A stretch of 23,182 nucleotides of DNA from a bacterium (GTDB lineage Bacteria > Bacillota > Bacilli > Lactobacillales > Streptococcaceae): positions 1-23,182 of the forward strand of contig CAJNBY010000022.1 of assembly GCA_905221125.1 (NCBI GenBank), given 5' to 3'. Below, piece by piece: positions 1 to 7,375 of this stretch. Below the pieces are notes generated by a model, which saw only the letters and a program-made list of their open reading frames with translations, was not told the DNA's origin and ran no database searches. A program made the position numbers and the translations under genes. Every line of letters starts with the position of its first letter. Position 1 is the first letter of the stretch.

Positions 1-153
1 TCGCCGGAAACACCACCTTCATAAGAGGGAAGGGACGGTTCCACCAAGGATTCGCCGGAAACACCACCTTCATAAGATGGAAGGGGTGGTTCCACCAAGG
101 ATTCGCCGGAAACACCACCTTCATAAGACGGAAGAGGTGGTTGGACTTCTGGG
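1..153 (-). repeat. 51-bp (17-residue) tandem repeats inside the M26 protease gene
   Basis: Three copies are visible, starting near 1, 52 and 103. They encode units of the form SLVEPSLPSYEGGVSGE with few substitutions (S/P at one site), and the third copy decays near 140-150. The array continues past the left edge, so the true copy number is unknown. The period is a multiple of three, so copy changes keep the frame. Confidence 0.85.
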
Positions 154-1223
154 GCTATGCTTATACCATTTTCTTGAGGTTCCTTCTCTTTTGTCCCGAC
201 CAAAATCACCTGAGTAACTGGTTCACGAAGCACTTCTCTCCCTACTTCATTTCTCGTAACAATACCATCGATAACCCTTACTTCTGTTAAGATTCGTTCT
301 TGTCCCTTGGCACCTTCTATAGAAATTCTTTTTTCTCCCTTAGCCAGAGTTGGGTCAGACTGCAATTGAGTTTCAAACTCTATCTCCCCTACTCTAACTT
401 CCAGTTCTGGCTTGTCTTCAATAACAGTTTTCATTCCTTCATCTGGTACTTTTTTAGACTCAATACTCATACTTTTTTCAGGACTTGGATTTAAAACAGG
501 CTCAACTACGTAGGATGGTTGAGGAGATTGCACAAGATCTTCAGTCGAGCTAAAATGAGATGCAGTCTGTGGTACAATCTTCTTAGGCTGAGATTCTGAA
601 CTTTCCTCATTTTGAGATAATTCTGGCGATTCTACCTTATCAACAGAAAGTTCCTTGCTACCACTATCTCTTACCAAATAATATCCCGTAAATTCATATC
701 CTTGGACTATTTCAGGACTTGGTAGAAACTGACCTTCTACTCTCTTAACAAGGGCTGGTTGTAATTCTACCAGATTTTCTAAAGCAGAGATGGATGCTCC
801 CCATCCACCAACAGCAAAGACGGTCACAAGGAAGTAAGACGCTCCCTTTTTTCTCTTAATTAAAGTGAAGGAAAGCAATAATAATAATCCTGCTCCCAAG
901 ATAAACATCCCATCATTAGAAAACAGACCTGTTTCTGGTAATCTTGTAGCCAATTTTCGATAGACAAAGTAATATTCTTTTCCTTCTTTTACCTCAATCT
1001 TATTTTCTTCAAACCATTGCAACTCAGATTTTAGCTTTTCAGATAAATCCTGCTCATCCAAATAATGACTTGAAATTAGTGTTGAACTCGTTTCTGTAGC
1101 CTGTACAGGTTGAGCTCCCATACCAGCAAAAAATAAACTCGTTCCTAGCAAGACCGAGCAAGCTCCTATTGTATATTTCCTCAAAGAAAAACGCTGCTTT
1201 CTCTCAAATTGAAATTCTTTCAT
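1..1223 (-). CDS. M26 zinc metalloprotease (IgA1 protease/ZmpB family), N-terminal part, runs off left edge
   Basis: About 407 residues are visible in one open frame; the catalytic HExxH domain lies outside the window. The protein starts with a YSIRK-type signal peptide (FSLRKYTIG at residues 12-20, likely cleavage after residue 42). An unusual N-terminal LPETG sits at residues 95-99, followed by a hydrophobic segment and an IKRKK positive stop, then a second hydrophobic stretch (about 128-148). An N-terminal LPXTG with twin hydrophobic segments is characteristic of streptococcal IgA1 protease/ZmpA/ZmpB proteins. Residues about 262-341 look like a G5 domain, and then 17-residue tandem repeats reach the edge. 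The ATG is preceded by a GGGAG-type ribosome site. The family cleaves host proteins such as IgA1 or mucins and is surface attached. Whether this is the IgA1 protease or another Zmp paralogue cannot be decided without the catalytic half. Confidence 0.85.
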   Translation of the reverse strand, partial: MKEFQFERKQRFSLRKYTIGACSVLLGTSLFFAGMGAQPVQATETSSTLISSHYLDEQDLSEKLKSELQWFEENKIEVKEGKEYYFVYRKLATRLPETGLFSNDGMFILGAGLLLLLSFTLIKRKKGASYFLVTVFAVGGWGASISALENLVELQPALVKRVEGQFLPSPEIVQGYEFTGYYLVRDSGSKELSVDKVESPELSQNEESSESQPKKIVPQTASHFSSTEDLVQSPQPSYVVEPVLNPSPEKSMSIESKKVPDEGMKTVIEDKPELEVRVGEIEFETQLQSDPTLAKGEKRISIEGAKGQERILTEVRVIDGIVTRNEVGREVLREPVTQVILVGTKEKEPQENGISIAPEVQPPLPSYEGGVSGESLVEPPLPSYEGGVSGESLVEPSLPSYEGGVSG

Positions 1224-1257
1224 CCCATCTCCCATCATTCATTATTACTGTATGTTT

Positions 1258-1286
1258 AGTATATCAGAAATAGTTTGTATTCACAA
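1258..1286 (-). promoter_or_regulatory. Promoter of the M26 protease gene
   Basis: Reading on the minus strand, TTGTGA (1281-1286) and TATACT (1258-1263) are 17 bp apart, with TGA before the -10 (extended -10). The predicted start of transcription is about 28 nt before the ATG. Confidence 0.65.
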
Positions 1287-1393
1287 ATCTTTCTAGTTAT
1301 TCACTTATCATTCCAAGTTAATGGGGACAACATACAATAATTTTTATTTAAATGTATATCAATGCTCTTTGTTTTTCTTAACAAAAGCAATGC

Positions 1394-1419
1394 AAAAAGA
1401 GCCTGTTGCCAAGCTCTTT
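1394..1419 (-). terminator. Rho-independent terminator for the SPFH gene
   Basis: The arms 1396-1405 and 1410-1419 pair over ten positions with one mismatch. On the minus strand the stem runs into TTTTTGC. It lies beyond the BOX element that follows the SPFH stop codon, so the BOX should be part of the SPFH transcript. Confidence 0.65.
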
Positions 1420-1420
1420 G

Positions 1421-1525
1421 TACTCAATGAAAATTAAAGAGCAAACTAGGAAGCTAGCCGCAGGCTGTACTTGAGTACGGCAAGGCGACGCTGACGTGGT
1501 TTGAATTTGATTTTCGAAGAGTATT
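1421..1525 (-). repeat. BOX element, boxA-boxC form without boxB
   Basis: The boxC end (tactcaatgaaaat...gctagccgcagg) is joined almost directly to boxA, which contains ggcaaggcgacgctgacg, the core used in BOXA1R typing. The right end is cgaagagtat. There is no boxB module. The boxA side faces the SPFH stop codon, 6 bp away. BOX elements are non-autonomous repeats of the pneumococcus/mitis group. Confidence 0.9.
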
Positions 1526-1531
1526 AGTCTA

Positions 1532-2431
1532 TTATTTCTTCTCAGCACGAAGGGCTGACAAGATTTGTGTACGGATATCATCCACACCATTTGGTGTATT
1601 TGGTAAAAAGATGGTTTGATTTCCTTTAGAAGCAAAGGTATTCAAGGTATCCAAATATTGGTTGGTCAAGAGGATGGACATGATTTGCTCTTCTGTCATG
1701 CCAACATTGGCTTCCTTGAGTTCTGTGATAGACTCTGCCAATCCATCCACAATTGCCTTACGCTGTTGGGCAATCCCCACACCATGAAGGCGGTCTTTTT
1801 CTGCTTCGGCTTCAGCTGCAGTGACAATTTTAATCTTGTCAGCTTCCGCCAATTCTTGCGCTGCGACCCGCTTACGTTGCGCCGCATTGATTTCATTCAT
1901 GGATTGCTTAACTTCTGCATCAGGTTCGACCTTGGTAATCAAGGTTTTCACGATAATGTAGCCGTAAGTGGTCATTTCTTCCGCTACTTGGTGTTGAACT
2001 TCAAGGGCAATCTCGTCTTTTTTCTCAAACAATTCATCCAAGGTTAATTTTGGAACAGAAGAGCGAAGGGCGTCTTCAATATAAGATTTAATCTGAGATT
2101 CTGGACGCATGAGTTTATAGTAGGCATCTGTTACGCTCTGCTCATTGACACGGTACTGGGTTGCCACATTCATCATAACGAACACATTGTCCTTGGTCTT
2201 AGTCTCAACCACAATATCGCTTTGCAGCAAGCGTAACTGAATCCGCGCTGCAATCGAGTCAATCCCAAAAGGCAAGCGAATGTGAATACCGCTATTGGCA
2301 ACCTTTTGGTATTTCCCAAAGCGTTCAATAATCGCCACCGACTGCTGACGAACCACATAAACTGTACTCAGTGTGACTATCACCAATAGGAGCACACAAA
2401 CCACCACAAAAATCATCAAAAATGTTGCCAT
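1532..2431 (-). CDS. SPFH/Band 7 (stomatin/prohibitin-like) membrane protein
   Basis: This is a 299-residue protein with one N-terminal membrane helix (about residues 4-26), a Band 7 domain (about 27-190, with the typical VRQQSVAIIERFGKY entry) and an Ala/Glu-rich coiled-coil stretch (about 175-235). SPFH proteins oligomerise in the membrane and scaffold microdomains or control proteases; the partner here is unknown. Upstream in-frame ATGs exist, at 2446 and 2473. I chose 2431 because GGAGG stands 8 nt before it and the 2446 ATG overlaps that ribosome site. The gene is a single-gene unit with its own promoter and a terminator beyond the BOX element. Confidence 0.9.
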   Translation of the reverse strand: MATFLMIFVVVCVLLLVIVTLSTVYVVRQQSVAIIERFGKYQKVANSGIHIRLPFGIDSIAARIQLRLLQSDIVVETKTKDNVFVMMNVATQYRVNEQSVTDAYYKLMRPESQIKSYIEDALRSSVPKLTLDELFEKKDEIALEVQHQVAEEMTTYGYIIVKTLITKVEPDAEVKQSMNEINAAQRKRVAAQELAEADKIKIVTAAEAEAEKDRLHGVGIAQQRKAIVDGLAESITELKEANVGMTEEQIMSILLTNQYLDTLNTFASKGNQTIFLPNTPNGVDDIRTQILSALRAEKK

Positions 2432-2461
2432 TATCGTGACCTCCATTATTATTTTTCCTGT

Positions 2462-2490
2462 ATTATAGCACATTTAAAGTAGGCTGTGCA
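2462..2490 (-). promoter_or_regulatory. Promoter of the SPFH gene
   Basis: TATAAT (2462-2467) is preceded by TGC, a full extended -10. A weak -35, TGCACA, lies 17 bp upstream (2485-2490). Confidence 0.65.
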
Positions 2491-2521
2491 GTTTTTACTG
2501 CGATTTTTCCTGAAATGTCAA

Positions 2522-2596
2522 GAATTAGAGGTGAATTGTCACATTGTCGTCTAATTCCTGGCTAAAACAACTCTTTATAAAAAGCAATCGCTTTTT
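2522..2596. other. Two small inverted repeats between divergent genes
   Basis: The arms gaattaga (2522-2529) and tctaattc (2550-2557) form an 8-bp stem. A second hairpin, aaaaagc/gcttttt (2579-2585 and 2590-2596), has a 4-nt loop and A/T runs on both sides, like a small terminator. Neither lies downstream of a visible gene. I see no other feature between 2491 and 2644. Confidence 0.45.
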
Positions 2597-2644
2597 TCAT
2601 TACATTAACTTCTATAGAATCTACATCCATAGTCAGAGAATGAC

Positions 2645-2673
2645 TTGCCTTAACTTTTCCCTCGTGCTATACT
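2645..2673 (+). promoter_or_regulatory. Promoter of the HAD phosphatase gene
   Basis: TTGCCT (2645-2650), a 17-bp spacer and TATACT (2668-2673) preceded by TGC (extended -10). It sits about 25 bp before the ribosome site AGGAG and leads directly to the ATG at 2706. Confidence 0.65.
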
Positions 2674-2705
2674 ATTTATTGAAATTAATGAATAGGAGAT
2701 ATTTC

Positions 2706-3563
2706 ATGAAAACAGCAAAAACTACTGTTACAATCCTTTCTGCACTTGCTTCTGTCGTCTTATTGGCTAGTTGTGCAACAAAGTCTACAGAAACACAGAC
2801 AAGCAATAACAGCTCATCTGATAATCAGATTACAATGACATATGACCAACTACGGTCAAGAGAAAACACTATGTCAACCCTTTGGTATCAAAAATCAGCT
2901 GAAACTAAAGCTTTATACATACAGGGTTATAACGTTGCAACAAATCACCTGAAGGAATTACTCAAAACAGAATCAGATAAACCTTACTCTATCGTTTTAG
3001 ACTTGGATGAAACTGTCCTAGATAATAGCCCTTATCAAGTACAAAATGTCAAAGATGGTACAGCATTCACACCCGAAAATTGGGATGTTTGGGTTCAAAA
3101 AGCTTCAGCAAAAGCTGTCCCAGGTGCCAAGGATTTTCTTCAGTTTGCTGATCAAAACGGTGTCCAAATCTACTATATTTCTGACCGCTCAGATAATCAA
3201 GTAGATGCTACCATTAAAAATCTTGAAAGCGAAGGAATTCCTGTTCAAGGACGTGATCATCTCATGTTCTTAGAAAGCGGTGTAAAATCCAAAGAGGGTC
3301 GTCGCCAAAAAGTTCAAGAAAAAACAAATCTTATCTTATTGTTTGGTGATAACCTCGTAGACTTTGCAGATTTTTCTAAGACTTCTGAATCTGACCGTGA
3401 TAAACAACTTGAAGAATTGCAAAAAGAATTCGGTGAAAAATTCATCATCTTCCCAAATCCAATGTACGGATCATGGGAATCAGCTGTATACGCTGGTAAC
3501 AAACTAGATGCTAAAGGTCAAGTAGAAGAACGCCAAAAAGCCTTGCAAGGTTTTGATAAATAA
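2706..3563 (+). CDS. HAD-superfamily acid phosphatase lipoprotein, e(P4)/class C type
   Basis: A 285-residue lipoprotein: signal helix, then lipobox LLASC with Cys23 as the lipidated residue, a short Ser/Asn-rich linker and a HAD phosphatase domain. HAD motifs are present: DLDET (Asp99 nucleophile, Asp101 acid/base), ISDR (159-161) and GDNLVDF (214-220, metal-binding aspartates). This order is that of the lipoprotein e(P4)/LppC class C acid phosphatases, which remove phosphate from nucleotides and other phosphomonoesters outside the cell. AGGAG stands 7 nt before the ATG at 2706, and the earlier in-frame ATGs lie upstream of the predicted transcription start. It is monocistronic, with its own promoter and a strong terminator. 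The substrate is not known from sequence. Confidence 0.88.
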   Translation: MKTAKTTVTILSALASVVLLASCATKSTETQTSNNSSSDNQITMTYDQLRSRENTMSTLWYQKSAETKALYIQGYNVATNHLKELLKTESDKPYSIVLDLDETVLDNSPYQVQNVKDGTAFTPENWDVWVQKASAKAVPGAKDFLQFADQNGVQIYYISDRSDNQVDATIKNLESEGIPVQGRDHLMFLESGVKSKEGRRQKVQEKTNLILLFGDNLVDFADFSKTSESDRDKQLEELQKEFGEKFIIFPNPMYGSWESAVYAGNKLDAKGQVEERQKALQGFDK

Positions 3564-3611
3564 AACAAATAATCTGATTCTATATAAACTAAGGCTAACT
3601 TACAATCTTCA

Positions 3612-3664
3612 AAAAGTGGATAGGAAGGAATTCTGATAATCAGAAAACTCTCCTATCCACTTTT
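3612..3664 (+). terminator. Strong hairpin terminator after the phosphatase gene
   Basis: A 14-bp perfect stem (aaaagtggatagga, 3612-3625, against 3651-3664) encloses a second small stem (ttctgat/atcagaa). The stem ends in TTTT. It is symmetric and could work in both directions. Confidence 0.75.
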
Positions 3665-3678
3665 ATGATTGATATAAC

Positions 3679-3731
3679 ATCAAGCTTTTATACATCTGAT
3701 ACTATACGTTTTCTGACTTTAAAGACTTTTT
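3679..3731. repeat. Dispersed AT-rich repeat, copy 1
   Basis: The sequence from atcaag to aaagacttttt (with gatactatacg and tttctga inside) matches 12670-12725 at most positions. Here the 5' palindrome arm is decayed, so it is probably a remnant and not a working terminator. Confidence 0.55.
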
Positions 3732-3764
3732 GCCTATCCCCTATATTTCAAGAATTAAGCAATG

Positions 3765-3793
3765 TTGATGATCTAAATTTAATGTGATATACT
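3765..3793 (+). promoter_or_regulatory. Promoter of the toxin mRNA (RNA I-like)
   Basis: TTGATG (3765-3770), a 17-bp spacer and TATACT (3788-3793) preceded by TGA (extended -10). The predicted transcript starts near 3800 and has a small hairpin at its 5' end (atcgg 3803-3807 with ccgat 3811-3815), as the RNA I of par systems does. Confidence 0.7.
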
Positions 3794-3848
3794 ATTTTTG
3801 TCATCGGTTACCGATTACGTTCCTTACGGTTCGTGAGAGGAGGTGAAA

Positions 3849-3864
3849 CTAATGAACCTTGCCC
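3849..3864 (+). repeat. Direct repeat DR, toxin-side copy (over the start codon)
   Basis: ctaatgaaccttgccc covers the toxin ATG (3852-3854). The same word with one change (a for g at position 13) recurs at 4041-4056. GGTG stands a few bases before both copies. Because the antisense RNA is read through the second copy from the other strand, it can pair with the toxin translation start. Confidence 0.85.
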
Positions 3865-3950
3865 CAGAGCTCGTTCTTACTATTATAGCGGACGTCATAG
3901 CAGGAATTATCTTGTACTTCGTCTGCAAATGGCTAGATGGTAAGAAGTAG
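3852..3950 (+). CDS. Small hydrophobic toxin, Fst-like, type I toxin-antitoxin
   Basis: A 32-residue peptide with one membrane helix (about residues 7-25) and a short charged tail; the last part reads IILYFVCKWLDGKK. A strong ribosome site GAGGAGGTG precedes the ATG. Size, single helix and a tail of the WLD-plus-charges type fit Fst/holin-like type I toxins, which damage the membrane when overproduced. The call rests mainly on the surroundings: own promoter, 5' hairpin, long 3' part, a shared bidirectional terminator, a convergent small RNA and direct repeats, the layout of the par locus of pAD1. I know of related chromosomal loci in other streptococci, but did not recognise this exact peptide. 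Plain short membrane peptide is the alternative. Confidence 0.8.
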   Translation: MNLAPELVLTIIADVIAGIILYFVCKWLDGKK

Positions 3951-4000
3951 ACCGAATGACTAGCCTGTAAACACCCGTTAAATCGCTAAGATACGTCAAA

Positions 4001-4034
4001 AAATCCCTTAACTACTGCAATAGTTAAGGGATTT
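4001..4034. terminator. Shared bidirectional terminator of the toxin and antitoxin RNAs
   Basis: A 14-bp perfect stem (aaatcccttaacta, 4001-4014, against 4021-4034) with a 6-nt loop ctgcaa. It is flanked by A on the left (U run for the minus transcript) and by TTT within the right arm for the plus transcript. Confidence 0.85.
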
Positions 4035-4040
4035 GGTGTT

Positions 4041-4056
4041 CTAATGAACCTTACCC
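4041..4056 (-). repeat. Direct repeat DR, antitoxin-side copy
   Basis: ctaatgaaccttaccc differs from the copy at 3849-3864 at one base. It lies in the 5' half of the predicted antitoxin RNA. Confidence 0.85.
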
Positions 4057-4065
4057 GATAAAATT

Positions 4066-4094
4066 ATTCTAACATACAGGTCCAGATATTTCAA
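4066..4094 (-). promoter_or_regulatory. Promoter of the antitoxin RNA
   Basis: On the minus strand TTGAAA (4089-4094), exactly 17 bp, TAGAAT (4066-4071). It is a stronger-looking -35 than that of the toxin promoter, in keeping with an antitoxin made in excess. Confidence 0.7.
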
Positions 4095-4154
4095 GAGTTT
4101 TATTTATTGTTTAAAGTTCTGGAAAGGTCTATACTGAAGGCTATACTGAAGTTA

Positions 4155-4303
4155 TACTAAATGAAAATCAAAGAGCAAATTAGGAGCTAACCTCAGGCTT
4201 CTCAAAACACTGTTTTGAGGTTGTATATAAGACTGACGAAGTCAGTCACATCTATACGGCAAGGCGACGTTGACGTGGTTTGAAGAGATTTTCGAAGAGT
4301 ATT
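4155..4303 (-). repeat. BOX element, boxA-boxB-boxC form
   Basis: The boxC end at the left (atgaaaatcaaagagc), one boxB module (ctcaaaacactgttttgag, then gactgacgaagtc) and boxA at the right (acggcaaggcgacg..., ending cgaagagtat). It has several changes from the other two copies, e.g. gacgttgacg in boxA. It lies downstream of the adcA terminator. Confidence 0.9.
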
Positions 4304-4315
4304 ACCATCTAGTAC

Positions 4316-4347
4316 CAAAAAACCGACTAGCTCTCATGAACTAGTCG
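4316..4347 (-). terminator. Terminator of the adcRCBA operon
   Basis: The stem cgactag/ctagtcg (4324-4330 with 4341-4347) is followed on the minus strand by GGTTTTTTGG. It is 9 bp past the adcA stop codon. Confidence 0.8.
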
Positions 4348-4356
4348 ATTTTCTCA

Positions 4357-5862
4357 TCAATGCGCCAACATTTCTTGGGCGATTTCTTGTCCAGATAGGT
4401 TATCTGGGTAGTAGGTTGGCCAATTATCCATTTCTTCAAAGAGAGCTTCTTGGCTTGTGCCTCCAAAGAAGATATGGAAATGTTCTGCCTTAACTGGGGC
4501 GATATTGTGGTCACTAAACTGAACATATTTGAATTGTCCAGCGTCAGCATCTGTGGCTTCAAAGAGGAAGCGAACACCACGATTGCCTTTCTTATAAGTC
4601 AAGATTTTCTTACCGACATACTTGTAAGTGTATTTCTTACTTTGTCCACCTTGAACAAATTCCATAGTATTATCAGTAATGTTGATCTTAGTGACATCTG
4701 TCTGGTAGCCTTTTGTATAGTAGGCCTTGTACTCAGCCTGGGTCATCTTACCAGTCAACTTAGCCTTGTAGTCAAAGACTTGATCAAACGTGCCATCTTC
4801 AAGGAAAGGATAAACTGATTGCCAATTACCTGCATAGTCACTCAAGGTGCGGTCCTTGACATCTGCATCTTCAAAGTAACCATTTTGAACTGTCTTGGTA
4901 TCCTCTGCTTTTTCAGGCTCAATTGCTGGGCCTTCTTGGTCTGTTGTTTGTTTCAAAGCCTTGAGGTTTTTCTCCATGATAGAGATGTAATTTTCTCCAG
5001 CCTTTGTATCTTCTTCTGTCAGACTTTCTAAAGGATTGAGGACATCTGTTTTGACACCTGCCTCTTTTGAAAGTGTGTTAGCAAGAGCTTGTGAGGCATT
5101 TTCTTCAAAGTAGATATAGGCAATTTTATTTTTCTTGACGTACTCTGTCAATTCTGCCAAACGTGCAGCTGATGGCTCTGCATCTGGAGAGAGACCTGAG
5201 ATTGCGACTTGTTTGAGTCCATAGTCCAAAGCAAGGTAGTTAAAGGCTGCGTGCTGAGTCACAAAGCTCTTTTGTTTGGCTTGAGACAAGCCTTCTGCAT
5301 AAGCCTTATCCAAGGTTTGCAATTTTTCGATATAGGCAGCCGCGTTCTTTTCAAAGGTCTCTTTTTTATCAGGATAATCTGCTGACAAGCTGTCACGGAT
5401 ATGCTCTACAAGTTTAATGGCACGAACTGGTGATAACCAAACATGGGGGTCAAACTCATGGTGATGACCTTCTTCTCCATGGTCATGGTCTCCCTCTTCT
5501 TCCTCGCCACCTGGCAAAAGCAACATATCGCCTGTCGCCTTGATGGTTTTCACCTTTTTCTTATCCAAAGTATCTAGCAATTTAGGGACCCATGTTTCCA
5601 TATTTTCATTTTCATAAACGAAGGTATCTGCGTCTTGGATTTTGGCAACTGCCTTGGCAGACGGTTCATATTCATGGGGTTCTGTACCAGCACCGATTAG
5701 GAGTTCTACATTAGCAGTATCTCCTGCGACTTGCTTGGTAAATTCATAGACAGGGTAAAAGGTTGTCACAATATTAAGTTTGCCATCTGCCTGCTTTTGA
5801 TTGGAACAAGCTACCAAAAACAGAGCACATAGACTGGCTAGCAATAAGCTAATTTTTTTCAC
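4357..5862 (-). CDS. adcA: Zinc-binding lipoprotein AdcA (ZnuA-like plus ZinT domains)
   Basis: The 501-residue extracellular zinc receptor of the AdcBC importer. The lipobox is LVAC (Cys19). The ZnuA-like domain has zinc ligands His63, His140, His204 and Glu279, and a His/Asp/Glu-rich loop at about 119-137. A C-terminal ZinT domain starts near residue 330 and carries His452, His461 and His463. Having both domains is typical of AdcA and not of AdcAII. The start is GTG at 5862, with AGGAG 8 nt upstream; the Met-Lys-Lys signal follows directly. It is the last gene of adcRCBA, 9 bp after adcB. It matches remembered pneumococcal AdcA nearly completely. Confidence 0.97.
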   Translation of the reverse strand: MKKISLLLASLCALFLVACSNQKQADGKLNIVTTFYPVYEFTKQVAGDTANVELLIGAGTEPHEYEPSAKAVAKIQDADTFVYENENMETWVPKLLDTLDKKKVKTIKATGDMLLLPGGEEEEGDHDHGEEGHHHEFDPHVWLSPVRAIKLVEHIRDSLSADYPDKKETFEKNAAAYIEKLQTLDKAYAEGLSQAKQKSFVTQHAAFNYLALDYGLKQVAISGLSPDAEPSAARLAELTEYVKKNKIAYIYFEENASQALANTLSKEAGVKTDVLNPLESLTEEDTKAGENYISIMEKNLKALKQTTDQEGPAIEPEKAEDTKTVQNGYFEDADVKDRTLSDYAGNWQSVYPFLEDGTFDQVFDYKAKLTGKMTQAEYKAYYTKGYQTDVTKINITDNTMEFVQGGQSKKYTYKYVGKKILTYKKGNRGVRFLFEATDADAGQFKYVQFSDHNIAPVKAEHFHIFFGGTSQEALFEEMDNWPTYYPDNLSGQEIAQEMLAH

Positions 5863-5871
5863 GTTCGTCTC

Positions 5872-6678
5872 CTATTTGATAAAACGTCTTACTAAACTGA
5901 TCAGTATAAAGACAGTTACAAAAATAATGGTAATACTTGCACTTGCAGGTGTTTCTGCATAGTAGGAAATGTAAAGTCCTGCTACCATTCCCAAAAATCC
6001 AATAGCACTAGCAAGCAGCATAACCGATTTAAAGTTTTTCCCCAGACGCAGGGCAATACTAGCTGGCAAGACCATGATGGTCGATACCAAAAGAGCTCCT
6101 GCAGCTGGAATCATAAGGGCAATGGCCACCCCTGTCACCATGTTAAAAAGAATGGACATGGTACGAACTGGCAGGCCATCCACAAAGGCCGTATCCTCAT
6201 CAAAGGTCAAGATATACATAGGACGAAGGAAGAGGAAGGTCAAAATCAAAACAACCGCCGCAATGACAAAGAGGGAAATAACCTGCTCCTCACTGATAGT
6301 CACAATTGAACCAAAAAGGTACTGGTCCAAACTCATTGAACTAGAGCTTTTACCCTTGCTCATGACAATCAGAGAAACAGCCAGACCTGTTGACATGAGG
6401 ATAGCTGTCCCGATTTCCATAAAGCTCTTGTAAACCGTACGGAGATACTCCAGAAAGACCGCCGCAATCAAGACAATGGCAATAGTGGAAATAGTCGGAG
6501 AAATCCCTAGGACCAGACCAAAGGCTACACCTGAAAGCGAGACGTGGCTGAGGGTATCACTCATCAAACTCTGACGACGCAAGATAAGGAAGGTTCCTAA
6601 TACCGGCGAGAAAAGACTCATAGCAATAACCGCCAGAAAGGCGCGTTGCATAAAGTCATAGGATAATAAACTAAGCAT
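5872..6678 (-). CDS. adcB: Zinc ABC transporter permease AdcB
   Basis: A 268-residue polytopic membrane protein of the ABC-3 (ZnuB) family with about eight hydrophobic helices. It forms the channel for zinc delivered by AdcA. Eight residues upstream another start is possible, but AGGAGG lies right before the ATG at 6678, which gives the usual length. The start overlaps the end of adcC by 8 bp, pointing to translational coupling. Confidence 0.96.
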   Translation of the reverse strand: MLSLLSYDFMQRAFLAVIAMSLFSPVLGTFLILRRQSLMSDTLSHVSLSGVAFGLVLGISPTISTIAIVLIAAVFLEYLRTVYKSFMEIGTAILMSTGLAVSLIVMSKGKSSSSMSLDQYLFGSIVTISEEQVISLFVIAAVVLILTFLFLRPMYILTFDEDTAFVDGLPVRTMSILFNMVTGVAIALMIPAAGALLVSTIMVLPASIALRLGKNFKSVMLLASAIGFLGMVAGLYISYYAETPASASITIIFVTVFILISLVRRFIK

Positions 6679-7375
6679 GGCCCACCTCCTGGTCATTCTC
6701 ATGAACGTTGAAACAACGCCATGGCGAGTCTTGGTTACGGACTAGATGAATATTGCGGTCCGCATAGTCCTTAACTTCTTCAGGGTCATGGGTAATCATC
6801 AACACAGCCTTGCCATGATGATGGGCACTGTGGTGCATGAGTTCGTAAAATTCATTTTTACTTCCTGCATCCATTCCCGTTGTCGGTTCATCTAGGATAA
6901 ACACATCTGGGTCAGAAGCAAACATACGCGCAATCACCGCTCGCTGCTTTTGTCCCCCAGATAGAGACCCCAAGCGTTTGTCTCGGTGTTCCCACATACC
7001 AACTGAGTCCAAACTAGCCTTGATATGCTCCTCATCATGAGCATTCAAACGACGGAACCAGCCTTTTCGCGGATAGCGACCCGACTTGACAAATTCATAA
7101 ACCGTACTTGGAAAACCTGCATTAAAACTAGCAATCTGCTGGGGAAGATAGGCCATTCTCAATTTCTTACCCTGCGTATTTGTCTTTGAAATGGTCACCT
7201 TGCCAATGCGTGGTTGGAGGATACCAAGACTAGCCTTGATCAGTGTCGTCTTAGCTGCCCCATTTTCCCCTGTCAAGGTAACAAATTCCCCACTATCAAC
7301 ACTATAATTGATATGTTCAAGAACTGGTTCTTTATCATAATAGAAGGATAAATCCTCTACCGTAATATATCTCAT
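6671..7375 (-). CDS. adcC: Zinc ABC transporter ATPase AdcC
   Basis: A 234-residue ABC ATPase driving AdcB. The Walker A motif reads GENGAAKTT (about 37-45), with Ala where GxxGxGKT/S has Gly. Signature LSGGQKQR, Walker B FILDEP and the H-loop THD are all normal. The same Ala is, as far as I remember, in pneumococcal AdcC, so it is not a local mutation. The start codon overlaps the adcR stop by 1 bp (TAATG). The C-terminal part is His-containing (SAHHHGK), plausible for a zinc system. Confidence 0.96.
   Translation of the reverse strand: MRYITVEDLSFYYDKEPVLEHINYSVDSGEFVTLTGENGAAKTTLIKASLGILQPRIGKVTISKTNTQGKKLRMAYLPQQIASFNAGFPSTVYEFVKSGRYPRKGWFRRLNAHDEEHIKASLDSVGMWEHRDKRLGSLSGGQKQRAVIARMFASDPDVFILDEPTTGMDAGSKNEFYELMHHSAHHHGKAVLMITHDPEEVKDYADRNIHLVRNQDSPWRCFNVHENDQEVGHA

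Larger units (their letters stand above)
4000..4059 (-). ncRNA. Predicted antisense antitoxin RNA (RNA II-like)
   Basis: A promoter on the minus strand (4066-4094) should start a transcript near 4059 that ends in the shared hairpin at 4001-4034, about 60 nt in all. The RNA contains the complement of the direct repeat (4041-4056), hence it is complementary in trans to the toxin start region, and its 3' part is fully complementary to the toxin mRNA 3' end. This is the par RNA II arrangement and size. Expression is inferred only. Confidence 0.7.

Noticed and set aside
1616..2047. 143-codon plus-strand frame opposite the SPFH gene
   Set aside because: It is an antisense shadow of a well-supported Band 7 coding region, without a ribosome site.
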